From CAYMQB01 sp964392665 (GTDB lineage: Bacteria; Hydrothermota; E44-bin80), in NCBI GenBank assembly GCA_964392665.1, contig CAYMQB010000011.1, forward strand, positions 5,693 to 69,692: a stretch of DNA of 64,000 nucleotides. The letters are read 5' to 3'. A model generated the notes under the pieces. The model was not told the origin of the DNA and did no database searches. It was given only the letters and a program-made list of their open reading frames with translations. This document shows positions 25,078-33,579 of the stretch, in pieces. Each line of letters starts with the position of its first letter. The stretch's first letter is position 1. Position numbers and translations under genes: made by a program.

Positions 25078-25594
25078 AGAGCTCCTCCAGTTTTTCCTTT
25101 ATTACATTCTCATCGCCGTCTATGAATCCCTTGCGTCTTAAGATGATATTGCCTTCTTCATCTAACAGATAAACTTCAGGAATTGTTTGAATGCCAAAAA
25201 GCTCTTTTACTTCGCCATTTTTATCGTAAAGGACTGTATACTCCCATTTATGTCCTTTTACAAGTCCAGGGATCTTGGAGATGTTTCTGGGTCCGTCTTC
25301 ATTGATTGCAAGGTAAACAAGCCCCTTTTCTTTGTATTCGCTGAAGATGTCTTTCATAGCATCCAAGCCTTGAATACAACTTTTGCAGTAAACTGCCCAG
25401 AAATCGATTATAACATATTGACCAAGGAGAGAGTCAAGATATACAGTTTCATTCTCTATTGATTTCAGGCTGAATGAAGGTGCCTTTTCAAGCTCTTCTT
25501 CGGCTCCGATGGAAAAAAAGAGAACAAGCAGAAAGATAGGAATATATACAATAACCTTTTTCGTAATATTTCCCTTTGTTTTATCACTTATCAT
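25037..25594 (-). CDS. TlpA-like thioredoxin
   Basis: The 185-residue protein has an N-terminal membrane anchor or signal (VIVYIPIFLLVLFFSI), then a thioredoxin fold with the active site in FWAVYCKSCIQG (CKSC) and the cis-Pro loop FGIQTIPEVYLLDEEGN. It probably reduces disulfides or supports haem or thiol chemistry outside the cytoplasmic membrane. It is the first gene of the operon with the barrel protein and M18 peptidase. The ATG at 25594 begins 6 nt after the -10 box, so the transcript should be leaderless. Confidence 0.88.
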   Translation of the reverse strand: MISDKTKGNITKKVIVYIPIFLLVLFFSIGAEEELEKAPSFSLKSIENETVYLDSLLGQYVIIDFWAVYCKSCIQGLDAMKDIFSEYKEKGLVYLAINEDGPRNISKIPGLVKGHKWEYTVLYDKNGEVKELFGIQTIPEVYLLDEEGNIILRRKGFIDGDENVIKEKLEELYPEEEGNPEEKLN

Positions 25595-25600
25595 TCAAAA

Positions 25601-25629
25601 ATAATATATCAACGAGCAACAGATGTCAA
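25601..25629 (-). promoter_or_regulatory. promoter of the TlpA operon
   Basis: Minus-strand TTGACA (25629-25624), a 17-nt spacer and TATTAT (25606-25601), then 6 nt to the ATG at 25594. It is divergent from the parA promoter, with about 24 bp between the two -35 boxes. Confidence 0.72.
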
Positions 25630-25652
25630 GAAAAAAGTTTTCTTGAATTGTC

Positions 25653-25681
25653 TTGACAAAGACGAATTTATTTGGTATTTA
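25653..25681 (+). promoter_or_regulatory. promoter upstream of parAB
   Basis: TTGACA (25653-25658), a 17-nt spacer and TATTTA (25676-25681). The predicted leader to parA is about 120 nt. I see no gene in it. Confidence 0.6.
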
Positions 25682-25807
25682 TATCAGGAAATTTGCTTGA
25701 ATGGACTGCTTAAGTTGGTTTTAAGGGGATTTTAGAGTGGACTTGAGAATTCGGAGTAATACAAGCAACAAAAGTGTTTGGATAATCTTAGATTATGGGA
25801 GGATATA

Positions 25808-26569
25808 CTGCCGAAGGTCATTGCAATTGCCAATCAGAAGGGTGGTGTGGGAAAAACTACAACAGCCGTCAATCTATGTTCCAGCTTTGCCATTTTTGAA
25901 AAGAATGTACTTCTCATTGATCTGGACCCTCAGGCAAATGCAACCAGCGGACTGGGTTTTAGCAGTAATGGAATAAAACATTCAGTTTATGAACTCCTAA
26001 TAAGAGAGGTGAAGATTAATGAGGTAATAATGGAGACTAAGTTCCCGTTTTTCAAGTTAATACCGTCGAAGGTTGCCCTCGTTGGAGCAGAAATAGAACT
26101 GGCGGATAGAGATGATAGACATTTTAGATTGAAGAATGCAATAAAAGATGTTAAAGAAAATTTTGATTACCTCATAATTGACTGTCCCCCTTCGCTCGGT
26201 CTATTGACCGTTAATGGGCTTGTTGCCTCGGGATCAGTCCTTATTCCTATCCAGAGTGAATTCTATGCAATGGAGGGACTTGGCAAGCTACTTAATACTA
26301 TAACTCTGATTCAAAAGAGCTTCAACAAAGACCTGGATATCGAGGGCATAGTTGTTACTATGTTTGACTCGCGTTTAAATCTTTCCAGAGAGGTGCTTGC
26401 CGAAGTTAATAAGTACTTCGGGGAGAAGGTATATAAAACCATAATTCCAAGAAATGTGAAGCTTGCGGAGGCACCGAGTTTTGGTAAACCAGTTGCATTC
26501 CATGATATTCATTCGAAAGGTGCGGAGAGTTATATGAAACTGGCAAAGGAAATATTGGAGAATGGCTAA
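25808..26569 (+). CDS. parA: chromosome-partitioning ATPase ParA, apparent CTG start
   Basis: The protein is a ParA/Soj P-loop ATPase with IANQKGGVGKTTTAVNL (deviant Walker A), LIDLDPQANATSGLG and IDCPPSLGLLTVNGL. ParA positions ParB-parS complexes to segregate replicated origins. Family members start M-x-K-VIAIANQKGG. Here that is reached with CTG at 25808 (CTG CCG AAG GTC), which lies 5 nt after GGAGG (25798-25802). The upstream TTG at 25778 has no ribosome binding site and would add ten unrelated residues. It overlaps parB by 8 nt. Confidence 0.92.
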   Translation: MPKVIAIANQKGGVGKTTTAVNLCSSFAIFEKNVLLIDLDPQANATSGLGFSSNGIKHSVYELLIREVKINEVIMETKFPFFKLIPSKVALVGAEIELADRDDRHFRLKNAIKDVKENFDYLIIDCPPSLGLLTVNGLVASGSVLIPIQSEFYAMEGLGKLLNTITLIQKSFNKDLDIEGIVVTMFDSRLNLSREVLAEVNKYFGEKVYKTIIPRNVKLAEAPSFGKPVAFHDIHSKGAESYMKLAKEILENG

Positions 26570-27401
26570 GAAAGCATTAGGAAGAGGTTTGGATGCACTT
26601 TTCCCAAAGCGGGATGAAGAGGATCTGCAGGGAGTTACTAACGTTGCAATTTCCTCCATCCATCCCAATCCATACCAACCGCGTGACGACTATAGTGACT
26701 CGGAAATTTTAACACTTGTCGATTCGATAAAGCAAAAAGGTGTTATTCAACCTATAGTCGTGAGAAAGAGTGGAAAAGCTTATGAACTCGTTTGTGGTGA
26801 GAGACGATTTCGCGCTGCAAGGAAAGCGGGTCTTAAAAGAATACCTGTTGTAGTGAAAGATTTGATCGACAGAGAAGTTCTTGAAGTTGCACTAATCGAG
26901 AACCTTCAAAGAAAAGATCTCAATCCCATAGAGGAAGCCAAAGCGTATAACAGACTTGCAAAAGAATTTAGTTTAACACAATCCAACATTGCTAAACTTG
27001 TCGGAAAACAAAGGTCTACGGTAACGAACAGGATTAGACTTCTCAATCTTCCAAAGACAATTCAATCTATGATAATGCAAGGTGTAATCAGTGAAGGACA
27101 TGCAAGGGCGATTCTTGCGGTGGGTGATGAGAGCAAGATGCTTTTTATTGCGAACCAAATAAAAAGACAAGGACTTAGTGTTAGAGATACTGAGAAACTA
27201 ACACAAAACAAACAGAGGAGAATTAAAAAGAATATAAAGAAAGATTCGTTCACAATCGAAGCGGAGCGCCTTCTCAGAGAGAAATTTGGGACGAAATGCA
27301 GTATACTTAAAAAGGGAAAAGCAGGAAAGATTACTATAGAATTCTATTCCAGTGAAGACCTTGTAAGAATATTCGATGTTCTATCCATTGGGATAGATTG
27401 A
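26562..27401 (+). CDS. parB: chromosome-partitioning protein ParB
   Basis: The 279-residue protein begins AKKALGRGLDALFPKRDEED, the ParA-stimulating N-terminus. It has the CTPase motifs NPYQPR and GERRFRAARKAGL plus ENLQRKDLNPIEEA, and a helix-turn-helix (TQSNIAKLVGKQRSTVTNRI) for parS binding. The C-terminal dimerisation domain is present. I searched for a parS-like palindrome (TGTTTCACGTGAAACA and close variants) and did not find one in the window. It overlaps parA and is followed by the M42 cluster. Confidence 0.95.
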   Translation: MAKKALGRGLDALFPKRDEEDLQGVTNVAISSIHPNPYQPRDDYSDSEILTLVDSIKQKGVIQPIVVRKSGKAYELVCGERRFRAARKAGLKRIPVVVKDLIDREVLEVALIENLQRKDLNPIEEAKAYNRLAKEFSLTQSNIAKLVGKQRSTVTNRIRLLNLPKTIQSMIMQGVISEGHARAILAVGDESKMLFIANQIKRQGLSVRDTEKLTQNKQRRIKKNIKKDSFTIEAERLLREKFGTKCSILKKGKAGKITIEFYSSEDLVRIFDVLSIGID

Positions 27402-27478
27402 AAAGAGTAGAGAATTCTATTATGAGAAAATATGAAAGAAGTCACAAATCCAAGTAATCGGATGTACTGGGAGATGCT

Positions 27479-28531
27479 ATGATTGAATTAAAGGAAGTTT
27501 TAAGGGTGCTTTCAGAAACTGATGGAGTTTCTTCGTGCGAGAAGAATCCTAAGGAAATAGTGAAGAAGGAACTTAAAAAACTAAATGTTAAGTTTAGTGA
27601 AGATGTTGTTGGAAACCTAGTCGCAGTGAAGAAAGGAAGATTAGGGACTGGAAAATTTATGATTGCATCACACATTGATGAGATTGGTTTGATTGTTACT
27701 GCCTTTGATGAGAATGTTCTTAAGTTCACGACAGTTGGGGGTTTTGATAAAAGAATTCTGCTTGGACAGGAAGTCGTTGTTCATGGTAAAAAGGAGTTGA
27801 TTGGTGTTATAGGGAGTATTCCACCTCATTTTTTTCCTAAAGGTACAAGCAAGAAAGTGCTGTTAACGGAAGATCTTTTTATCGATGTTGGCTTAGATGA
27901 AAGAGAAATAAAAAGGAATGTCGAGATTGGGAGTTTGGTGAGTCTAAAAAAGGATTTTGTTGAACTTTATAGTGAGAGATATAGTGGTAAATCGCTTGAT
28001 AATAGAGCCAGTGTTGCTGCTTTGCTTTGCATTTTTGATGAGCTTACCCGAATCAAGCACGATTGGGATGTTTACGGCGTATTCACTGTTCAAGAGGAGA
28101 TTACTGGACTTGGTGCAGTAAGTTCATCGTACAATGTTTTTCCCGACGCTGCAGTTGCCATCGATGTTGGATTTGGGAAACAGGTCGATTTTTCACCAAA
28201 TTTTACTACAGAGATTGAAAAAGGTCCAATAATCGCAACAGGTCCTAACATTCATACAGGACTTAAGAATGCTATGATTAAAATTGCTGAAGATTACGAA
28301 GTTCCATATCAGGTGGAAGCAGAACCAGGGACGACAGGAACAGATGCAGAGGCAATTCAAATTTCGCGGGAGGGTATCCCAACTACGCTTGTATCCATAC
28401 CAATACTGTATATGCATACACCAGTTGAAGTGGTTTCAATGAAAGACATAAGAAGAACGGGCAGGTTGATTTCATTATTCGTGAGTTTTTTAAATTCTGA
28501 AATGCTCAAAGGAGACAAAGATGCTACTTGA
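27479..28531 (+). CDS. M42 family metallopeptidase, paralogue 1
   Basis: The 350-residue protein has the M42 dinuclear metal site: ASHIDEIGLIV, GKSLDNRASVAALL, FTVQEEITGLGAVSS, AVAIDVGFG and YMHTPVEVVSMKD. M42 enzymes (TET aminopeptidases, also annotated as deblocking aminopeptidases or endoglucanases) form hollow dodecamers that trim peptides in the cytoplasm. GGAGATG lies before the ATG. It overlaps paralogue 2 by 11 nt. The three tandem copies are well diverged from one another, so they probably differ in side-chain preference. Confidence 0.92.
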   Translation: MIELKEVLRVLSETDGVSSCEKNPKEIVKKELKKLNVKFSEDVVGNLVAVKKGRLGTGKFMIASHIDEIGLIVTAFDENVLKFTTVGGFDKRILLGQEVVVHGKKELIGVIGSIPPHFFPKGTSKKVLLTEDLFIDVGLDEREIKRNVEIGSLVSLKKDFVELYSERYSGKSLDNRASVAALLCIFDELTRIKHDWDVYGVFTVQEEITGLGAVSSSYNVFPDAAVAIDVGFGKQVDFSPNFTTEIEKGPIIATGPNIHTGLKNAMIKIAEDYEVPYQVEAEPGTTGTDAEAIQISREGIPTTLVSIPILYMHTPVEVVSMKDIRRTGRLISLFVSFLNSEMLKGDKDAT

Positions 28532-29537
28532 AAAATTATCGAACTTGGACGGTGCATCTGGTGATGAAGCAAGAGTCAGGGAGTTCATTCAAAAAAGAAT
28601 AAGGAAATATGCAGACAGTATGGAAATCGATGCCCTTGGAAATCTTATTTGTTTCAAGAAAGGTAGAGTAAAGAAGCCTATAGTCCTTATAGCAGCACAT
28701 ATGGATGAAGTTGGATTTATGGTAACCGAAAAAAGACAGAATGGAACACTTGGTTTTTCCAAAGTAGGTGGGATAGATTCGAGGGTTATACTCGCGAAAA
28801 CTCTCAGGTTTGGAAAAAATGGAACAAAAGGTGTAATAGGTGCAAAACCTGTTCATCTTCTCAAAAAGGAAGAGGTTACGAAAATTCCAGGGATTGATGA
28901 AATGTATATTGATGTTGGTGCAAAATCTCATAAGGATTTCAAGGATATTGAGGTTGGCGATTACGTCTATTTCGATACTTGTTTTGAGAAGATTTCTGCA
29001 AAGGTTGTAAAGGGGAAAGCTTTTGATGATAGAGCAGGATGTTCTCTGATAATGGACTTATTCAAGGAAAAATTCAGAATGCCTTTATATGGAGTTTTTT
29101 CGACTCAGGAAGAAATTGGATTAAGAGGTGCTATGGTTATAGGCAATCGCTTAAGACCAGATTATGTTATCATACTTGAGGGAACTGGAGCGGGAGATTT
29201 TCCGTCAAAAAAGGACAATTCAAAGTCTCCATTTCTTGGCAAGGGACCTGCATTAACAGTGATGGATAAAAGCATGATTGCAGATAAAAAGCTACTTGAA
29301 TTGATTATAAAAATTGCAAAGCGGAAAGGTATTCCATATCAATTAAAACAACCCGGTATAGGGGGAACCGACGCGGGGCGGATTCAAATTTCTCGGAAAG
29401 GTGTAAAATGTGCAGTAATTGCAGTCCCTGCAAGATACATTCATTCTCCCGTATGTCTTATGAATTTGAGTGACTATGGTAATACATTAAAGCTTGCAAA
29501 ATTCGTTCTTAAGCGTTTAGGAGATAGTGGGAAATAA
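28521..29537 (+). CDS. M42 family metallopeptidase, paralogue 2
   Basis: The 338-residue protein has AAHMDEVGFMVTE, GKAFDDRAGCSLIM, FSTQEEIGLRGAMVI, IILEGTGAGDFPS and ARYIHSPVCLMNLSD. The metal ligands and the paired catalytic glutamates (EE) are intact. In the fourth block Glu takes the place of the Asp seen in paralogues 1 and 3, as in a known M42 subgroup. ATG at 28521 overlaps the end of paralogue 1 and has AAAGGAG upstream. It probably works with its neighbours in sequential peptide trimming. Confidence 0.92.
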   Translation: MLLEKLSNLDGASGDEARVREFIQKRIRKYADSMEIDALGNLICFKKGRVKKPIVLIAAHMDEVGFMVTEKRQNGTLGFSKVGGIDSRVILAKTLRFGKNGTKGVIGAKPVHLLKKEEVTKIPGIDEMYIDVGAKSHKDFKDIEVGDYVYFDTCFEKISAKVVKGKAFDDRAGCSLIMDLFKEKFRMPLYGVFSTQEEIGLRGAMVIGNRLRPDYVIILEGTGAGDFPSKKDNSKSPFLGKGPALTVMDKSMIADKKLLELIIKIAKRKGIPYQLKQPGIGGTDAGRIQISRKGVKCAVIAVPARYIHSPVCLMNLSDYGNTLKLAKFVLKRLGDSGK

Positions 29538-29564
29538 AATACTTTTAGGAATTAGGGAGGAAAG

Positions 29565-30554
29565 ATGAAAAAAACGATAAAAAAGCTAACCGAGGCATTT
29601 GGACCATCAGGTTTTGAGAATAATGTTAGGAAAATAGTTCAGAAGGAAATAGTGAGTTATGTTGATAGTACAAAGAAGGACACCCTGGGAAATTTTATTG
29701 CGCATATTAAAGGAAAAGGTCCGAAGCTTATGCTTGCTGCCCATATGGACGAAATAGGTGTCGTCACGAGCTACATTGATAAGAAAGGTTTTATTAGATT
29801 TTCCAATGTTGGAGGTTTTTTCCCGATACATTCACTAACTGCTCGGATTGTATTTGAGAACGGTGTTATTGGAGTGATTGGTGAAGAAGGACGGAAAAGT
29901 ATGAATGACCCCATAGAGATGAGCAAATTATATATCGACATTGGAGCGGGAAATAGAAAAGAAGCTGAAAAACTTGTTCCTGTTGGTTCATTTGGAACCT
30001 ATCAAAGGGAATTTGTAGATCTCGGCAAGAGGATTGTTTCAAAAGCTCTTGATGATAGAATAGGCTGTGCGGTTCTTGTAGAAGTTATTAAAAGGTTAAA
30101 AGGAAAATCGAAGTTTGATACATATGTTGTTTTTACTGTGCAGGAAGAGGTTGGGTTAAAAGGTGCAAGAACTTCTGCTTTCGGAATAGAACCCAAAATC
30201 GCACTCGCAGTTGATGTAACAAGGACAGGGGATACACCGGGAGCATCAAAAATGGCTGTAGAACTTGGGGCAGGTGCCGCCATTAAAGTAAAAGACAGAG
30301 CAATTGTTTGCAATCCTCTAATTGTTAAAAAGCTAAAAAGTGTTGCACGTAAATACAAGATACCTTATCAGTTGGAAATACTTGAAAGGGGTACGACGGA
30401 CGCTACAAGCATTCAACTGACAAAGGGAGGTATTCCATCTGGAGCGGTTTCTATTCCAAGCAGGTATATACACAGTTGCTCCGAAATGGTTGATATTGAT
30501 GATGTTGAGTCCTGTGTACAGCTCATTTCTAAGTTTGTCCAAACAGGTATTTAG
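29565..30554 (+). CDS. M42 family metallopeptidase, paralogue 3
   Basis: The 329-residue protein has LAAHMDEIGVVTSY, SKALDDRIGCAVLV, FTVQEEVGLKGARTS, LAVDVTRTGDTPGAS and SRYIHSCSEMVDIDD. All metal-binding and catalytic positions expected for M42 appear present. GGGAGGAAAG lies directly before the ATG, the strongest ribosome binding site of the three paralogues. It is followed after 2 nt by the M23 peptidase gene. Confidence 0.92.
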   Translation: MKKTIKKLTEAFGPSGFENNVRKIVQKEIVSYVDSTKKDTLGNFIAHIKGKGPKLMLAAHMDEIGVVTSYIDKKGFIRFSNVGGFFPIHSLTARIVFENGVIGVIGEEGRKSMNDPIEMSKLYIDIGAGNRKEAEKLVPVGSFGTYQREFVDLGKRIVSKALDDRIGCAVLVEVIKRLKGKSKFDTYVVFTVQEEVGLKGARTSAFGIEPKIALAVDVTRTGDTPGASKMAVELGAGAAIKVKDRAIVCNPLIVKKLKSVARKYKIPYQLEILERGTTDATSIQLTKGGIPSGAVSIPSRYIHSCSEMVDIDDVESCVQLISKFVQTGI

Positions 30555-30556
30555 AG

Positions 30557-31375
30557 ATGAAAAAATATTTCACCGTACAGATTTTTTCTTCCGATGGGAA
30601 AACAGCAATAACAAGGAAAGTATCAAAGAACTTGATTGCTTTTCTTACTGTTCTTCTTACATTGGTTGTCATTGCAATAATTACAGTTGTTGCCTTTTAT
30701 GGGAAGGTTTATGTAAAAGCCTTGAAAGTTAGAAATCTTGAAGAAAGAAACAAGTATTTGGAAGGAGAGTTCGAGAAAATTATTCAGCTTAAGAAGGATG
30801 TCGAAGAGATTTCGAAAACAAGAGAAAAGCTTGAAGTGGCATTTGGAATGGAACAAAGGGAAAGAGAAGTTGGAAATCGGGAATTCGTATCCAAGAGTAA
30901 TGAAATCCTGGAAGAAACAAAAGGAGGCGATACTATTGTTAAGAGTCCGGAGATGAAGGAATATTTGGAAAAGTCGAGAATTCTAAACAAGAGTGTGCCA
31001 AATCTCATACCTGTAGATGGTTGGATTACAAAGGGTTTTGACAGAGTACACAGGGCTGTTGATATTGCCGCAGAAAGAGGGACTGCTATTTTTTCATCGA
31101 TGGATGGCAGTGTGGAGTTTGTTGGATGGGATTCAATTCTGGGTAATATTATCAAGGTTGGAAATTCAAGCGGATATTCGGTTGTTTATGGACACTGTTC
31201 GAACACTTATGTGAACAAAGGAGATTTTGTTAGAAAGGGAGGTATAATTGCGAGTGTTGGTAATACGGGTAGAGCAGATGCACCACACCTACACTACGAA
31301 ATTTTGATGAATGGTACGAATGTCAACCCTGAGCTTTTTTTTGTAAAAAGCTACAGAAAACTAAAGGAGGAGTAG
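30557..31375 (+). CDS. M23 (LytM-type) peptidase, membrane-anchored
   Basis: The 272-residue protein has an N-terminal membrane helix (NLIAFLTVLLTLVVIAIITV), a coiled coil (about residues 50-100) and a C-terminal LytM domain. The metal ligands are in VHRAVDIAA (usual HxGxD with Gly replaced by Ala), YGHCSNTYV and PHLHYEILMNG. It probably cuts peptidoglycan or activates an amidase in the periplasm. The next gene is a bactofilin overlapping at its end; M23-bactofilin pairs are a conserved cell-shape module. Confidence 0.9.
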   Translation: MKKYFTVQIFSSDGKTAITRKVSKNLIAFLTVLLTLVVIAIITVVAFYGKVYVKALKVRNLEERNKYLEGEFEKIIQLKKDVEEISKTREKLEVAFGMEQREREVGNREFVSKSNEILEETKGGDTIVKSPEMKEYLEKSRILNKSVPNLIPVDGWITKGFDRVHRAVDIAAERGTAIFSSMDGSVEFVGWDSILGNIIKVGNSSGYSVVYGHCSNTYVNKGDFVRKGGIIASVGNTGRADAPHLHYEILMNGTNVNPELFFVKSYRKLKEE

Positions 31376-31376
31376 A

Positions 31377-31757
31377 ATGGCTAAGAATGAGAACCTGATG
31401 AATATTTTAGGAAATGGGACAAAGTTCAAAGGAAACATGAATATCTCGGGGAGTTTGAGAATAGATGGAGAATTCGACGGCAATCTGAGTATTTCTGAAA
31501 CTTTGATAGTGGGGAAAAGCGGATTTATAAAGGGAGAGATAAAAAGCAAGAACAGCGTTGTTGGTGGTAAAATTAGTGGAAATCTCAGTAGTTTGGAGAA
31601 AGTGGAACTTCAAGCAGGTGCGATTTTTGATGGAGAGCTTGCATGCAAAAAGCTGATTATCGAAGAAGGTGTTTTGTTCGATGGAAGTTGTAGAATGTCT
31701 GAGGTAAAGGGTGCATCTAAGCAAGAAAAAGCGAAGCCTGCAGAAATCGCTAAGTAG
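31377..31757 (+). CDS. bactofilin (polymer-forming cytoskeletal protein)
   Basis: The 126-residue protein has the repetitive beta-helix of bactofilins: GTKFKGNMNISGSLRIDGEF, DGNLSISETLIVGKSGFIKG and later turns, with short charged tails at both ends. Bactofilins polymerise without nucleotides and scaffold cell-wall enzymes. AGGAGG at the end of the M23 gene serves its ATG, so the two are translated together. Confidence 0.93.
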   Translation: MAKNENLMNILGNGTKFKGNMNISGSLRIDGEFDGNLSISETLIVGKSGFIKGEIKSKNSVVGGKISGNLSSLEKVELQAGAIFDGELACKKLIIEEGVLFDGSCRMSEVKGASKQEKAKPAEIAK

Positions 31758-31795
31758 ATATTGGAAAAATAGTACAGGGATTTAGTATTAGGATA

Positions 31796-32512
31796 GTGAG
31801 AAAGAATAGAGCAAAAGATGAGTTGAGACATCAAAGAGTTACTCTCGAGTTTATAAAGCACGAAAAAGCATCTGTACTCTATGAACTTGGGCTAACAAGA
31901 GTTTTGTGTGTTGCGACAAAACAAGTCGGGGTTCCTAAGTTCCTCGAAGGGAAATCTCTTGGTTGGGTAACTTCAGAATATGGAATGTTACCAAGATCTT
32001 CACCAAATAGAATACCAAGAGAAAGAGTTAAACTTTCTGGCAGAAGTCAAGAAATTCAGAGATTTGTTGGAAGATGTCTCAGGGCAGGATGTGACCTCTC
32101 TCTGCTTGACGGTTACTCTATCGTTGTCGATGTTGATGTTATTCAGGCTGATGGTGGCACAAGAACAGCTGCGGTGAATGGCGGAATGATCGCTCTTTAT
32201 ATTTTATTAAGGGATATGTTTACAGTTGGACAATTAGAAAGTATGCCTGTTGTTAGTCTTATTGCCGCTGTCGGTGTCGGGAAAATGGGTGTAAGTATAC
32301 TTCTTGATCCCGACTATGCAGAGGATTCTAATCTTGATGTTGATATGAATGTAGTTATGAATGAAAATATGAAATTCGTGGAAATAGATGGAATAACAGA
32401 AGGAAATGCTTTTTCTAAGAGGGATTTAAACGGGATGTTATCCGTTGCCGGGAAGGGTATAAAGGAAATTATTGAACTTCAAAGAGAAAACCTATCATTG
32501 AAGTTAGTGTAA
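31796..32512 (+). CDS. rph: ribonuclease PH
   Basis: The 238-residue phosphorolytic 3' exoribonuclease trims tRNA 3' ends. It has LGWVTSEYGMLPRSSPNRIP, GRSQEIQRFVGRCLRAGCDL (phosphate and RNA-binding Arg residues) and DGGTRTAAVNGGMIALYILL. The start is GTG at 31796 with a weak AGGAT site. The partner rdgB, often adjacent, is not here. It is part of the long plus-strand run between bactofilin and rluD. Confidence 0.94.
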   Translation: MRKNRAKDELRHQRVTLEFIKHEKASVLYELGLTRVLCVATKQVGVPKFLEGKSLGWVTSEYGMLPRSSPNRIPRERVKLSGRSQEIQRFVGRCLRAGCDLSLLDGYSIVVDVDVIQADGGTRTAAVNGGMIALYILLRDMFTVGQLESMPVVSLIAAVGVGKMGVSILLDPDYAEDSNLDVDMNVVMNENMKFVEIDGITEGNAFSKRDLNGMLSVAGKGIKEIIELQRENLSLKLV

Positions 32513-32565
32513 AGCCAACATAGATGAAATCCCTCCGCTCCAAACTCAGTTCTCGAAATATTTAA

Positions 32566-33552
32566 ATGAAAACAAGGATAGAGAAACGAATATCGATTAG
32601 ACAGGGAAGAGAGGTAAGGCTCGACAAGTATGTTCTGGGATTAGGACTTGGTTTTTCGCGCTCTAAGATTCAGAAACTTATAAATGATAATTGCGTTCTT
32701 ATTGATGGCAAGTCCGTAAAAGCTCATCATAGTGTTCATTCGGGGGAAGTCCTTACGATAGTCTGTGAGAAGAAAAAACCTTCAGGGATTAAAGCTGAAA
32801 ATATCCCTATTGAAATAGTTTATGAAGATTCTTCTGTTGTAGTGGTTAATAAAAGAGTAGGTATGGTGGTTCATCCTGCAAGAGGTAATTTAACCGGGAC
32901 TCTTGTTAACGCTCTACTATATCATACATCTAGAGAACTTGCCGAAACGGATGATATTTCAAGACCAGGTGTAATACATAGACTTGATAAAGATACATCG
33001 GGACTTATAGTTTTTGCGAAAACGGAAAGAGCTCACGCCCTTCTTGGAAAACAGGTTCAAGACAGGATGATGAAAAGAGTTTATTTGCTTCTTGTATGGG
33101 GAATGGTTCCAACCAATAAAGGAATTATAGAAGCACCTATTGGAAGAAATACTGTTGATAGAAAGAAAATGAAAGTAACACCATTTCAATCGCGAAAGGC
33201 GGTAACACATTACAGGATTATCCAAAGATTCAGTATTGCAACATACATCAGAGCTCAATTGGAGACCGGCAGAACTCATCAAATCAGGGTTCATTTTTTG
33301 CATATGGGGTATCCCGTTGTTGGTGACCCCGATTACGGCGGTAGGAAAGTTTCGATACTTGTTAACGTCGGGAAGCAAAACAGAGAGCAATTTGACCACA
33401 TTCTCAAGAAACTTAAGAGACAAGCTTTGCACGCAACTGCTCTTTCGTTTGAACATCCCGAGAAGAAAAAGACAATGACCTTTTATTCTCCACTCCCTGT
33501 GGATATCAAGGAAACTATTTCGTTCTTACAACGGAATTGTGAAGCAAGTTAG
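32566..33552 (+). CDS. rluD: RluD-family 23S rRNA pseudouridine synthase
   Basis: The 328-residue protein has an N-terminal S4 domain (VRLDKYVLGLGLGFSRSKIQ) and the catalytic block PGVIHRLDKDTSGLIVFAKT, with the nucleophilic Asp in HRLDKDTSG, then ETGRTHQIRVHFLHMGYPVV. It should isomerise uridines in helix 69 of 23S rRNA or a related site; assignment to RluD rather than RluC is by S4 domain and similarity only. It is followed by topA after 27 nt. Confidence 0.9.
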   Translation: MKTRIEKRISIRQGREVRLDKYVLGLGLGFSRSKIQKLINDNCVLIDGKSVKAHHSVHSGEVLTIVCEKKKPSGIKAENIPIEIVYEDSSVVVVNKRVGMVVHPARGNLTGTLVNALLYHTSRELAETDDISRPGVIHRLDKDTSGLIVFAKTERAHALLGKQVQDRMMKRVYLLLVWGMVPTNKGIIEAPIGRNTVDRKKMKVTPFQSRKAVTHYRIIQRFSIATYIRAQLETGRTHQIRVHFLHMGYPVVGDPDYGGRKVSILVNVGKQNREQFDHILKKLKRQALHATALSFEHPEKKKTMTFYSPLPVDIKETISFLQRNCEAS

Positions 33553-33579
33553 CAATTTAAGAGAAAAGGAGTGTTTAGT

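Noticed and set aside
25700..27480. parS site near parAB
   Set aside because: I looked for TGTTTCACGTGAAACA and near variants on both strands and found none; it may lie outside the window.
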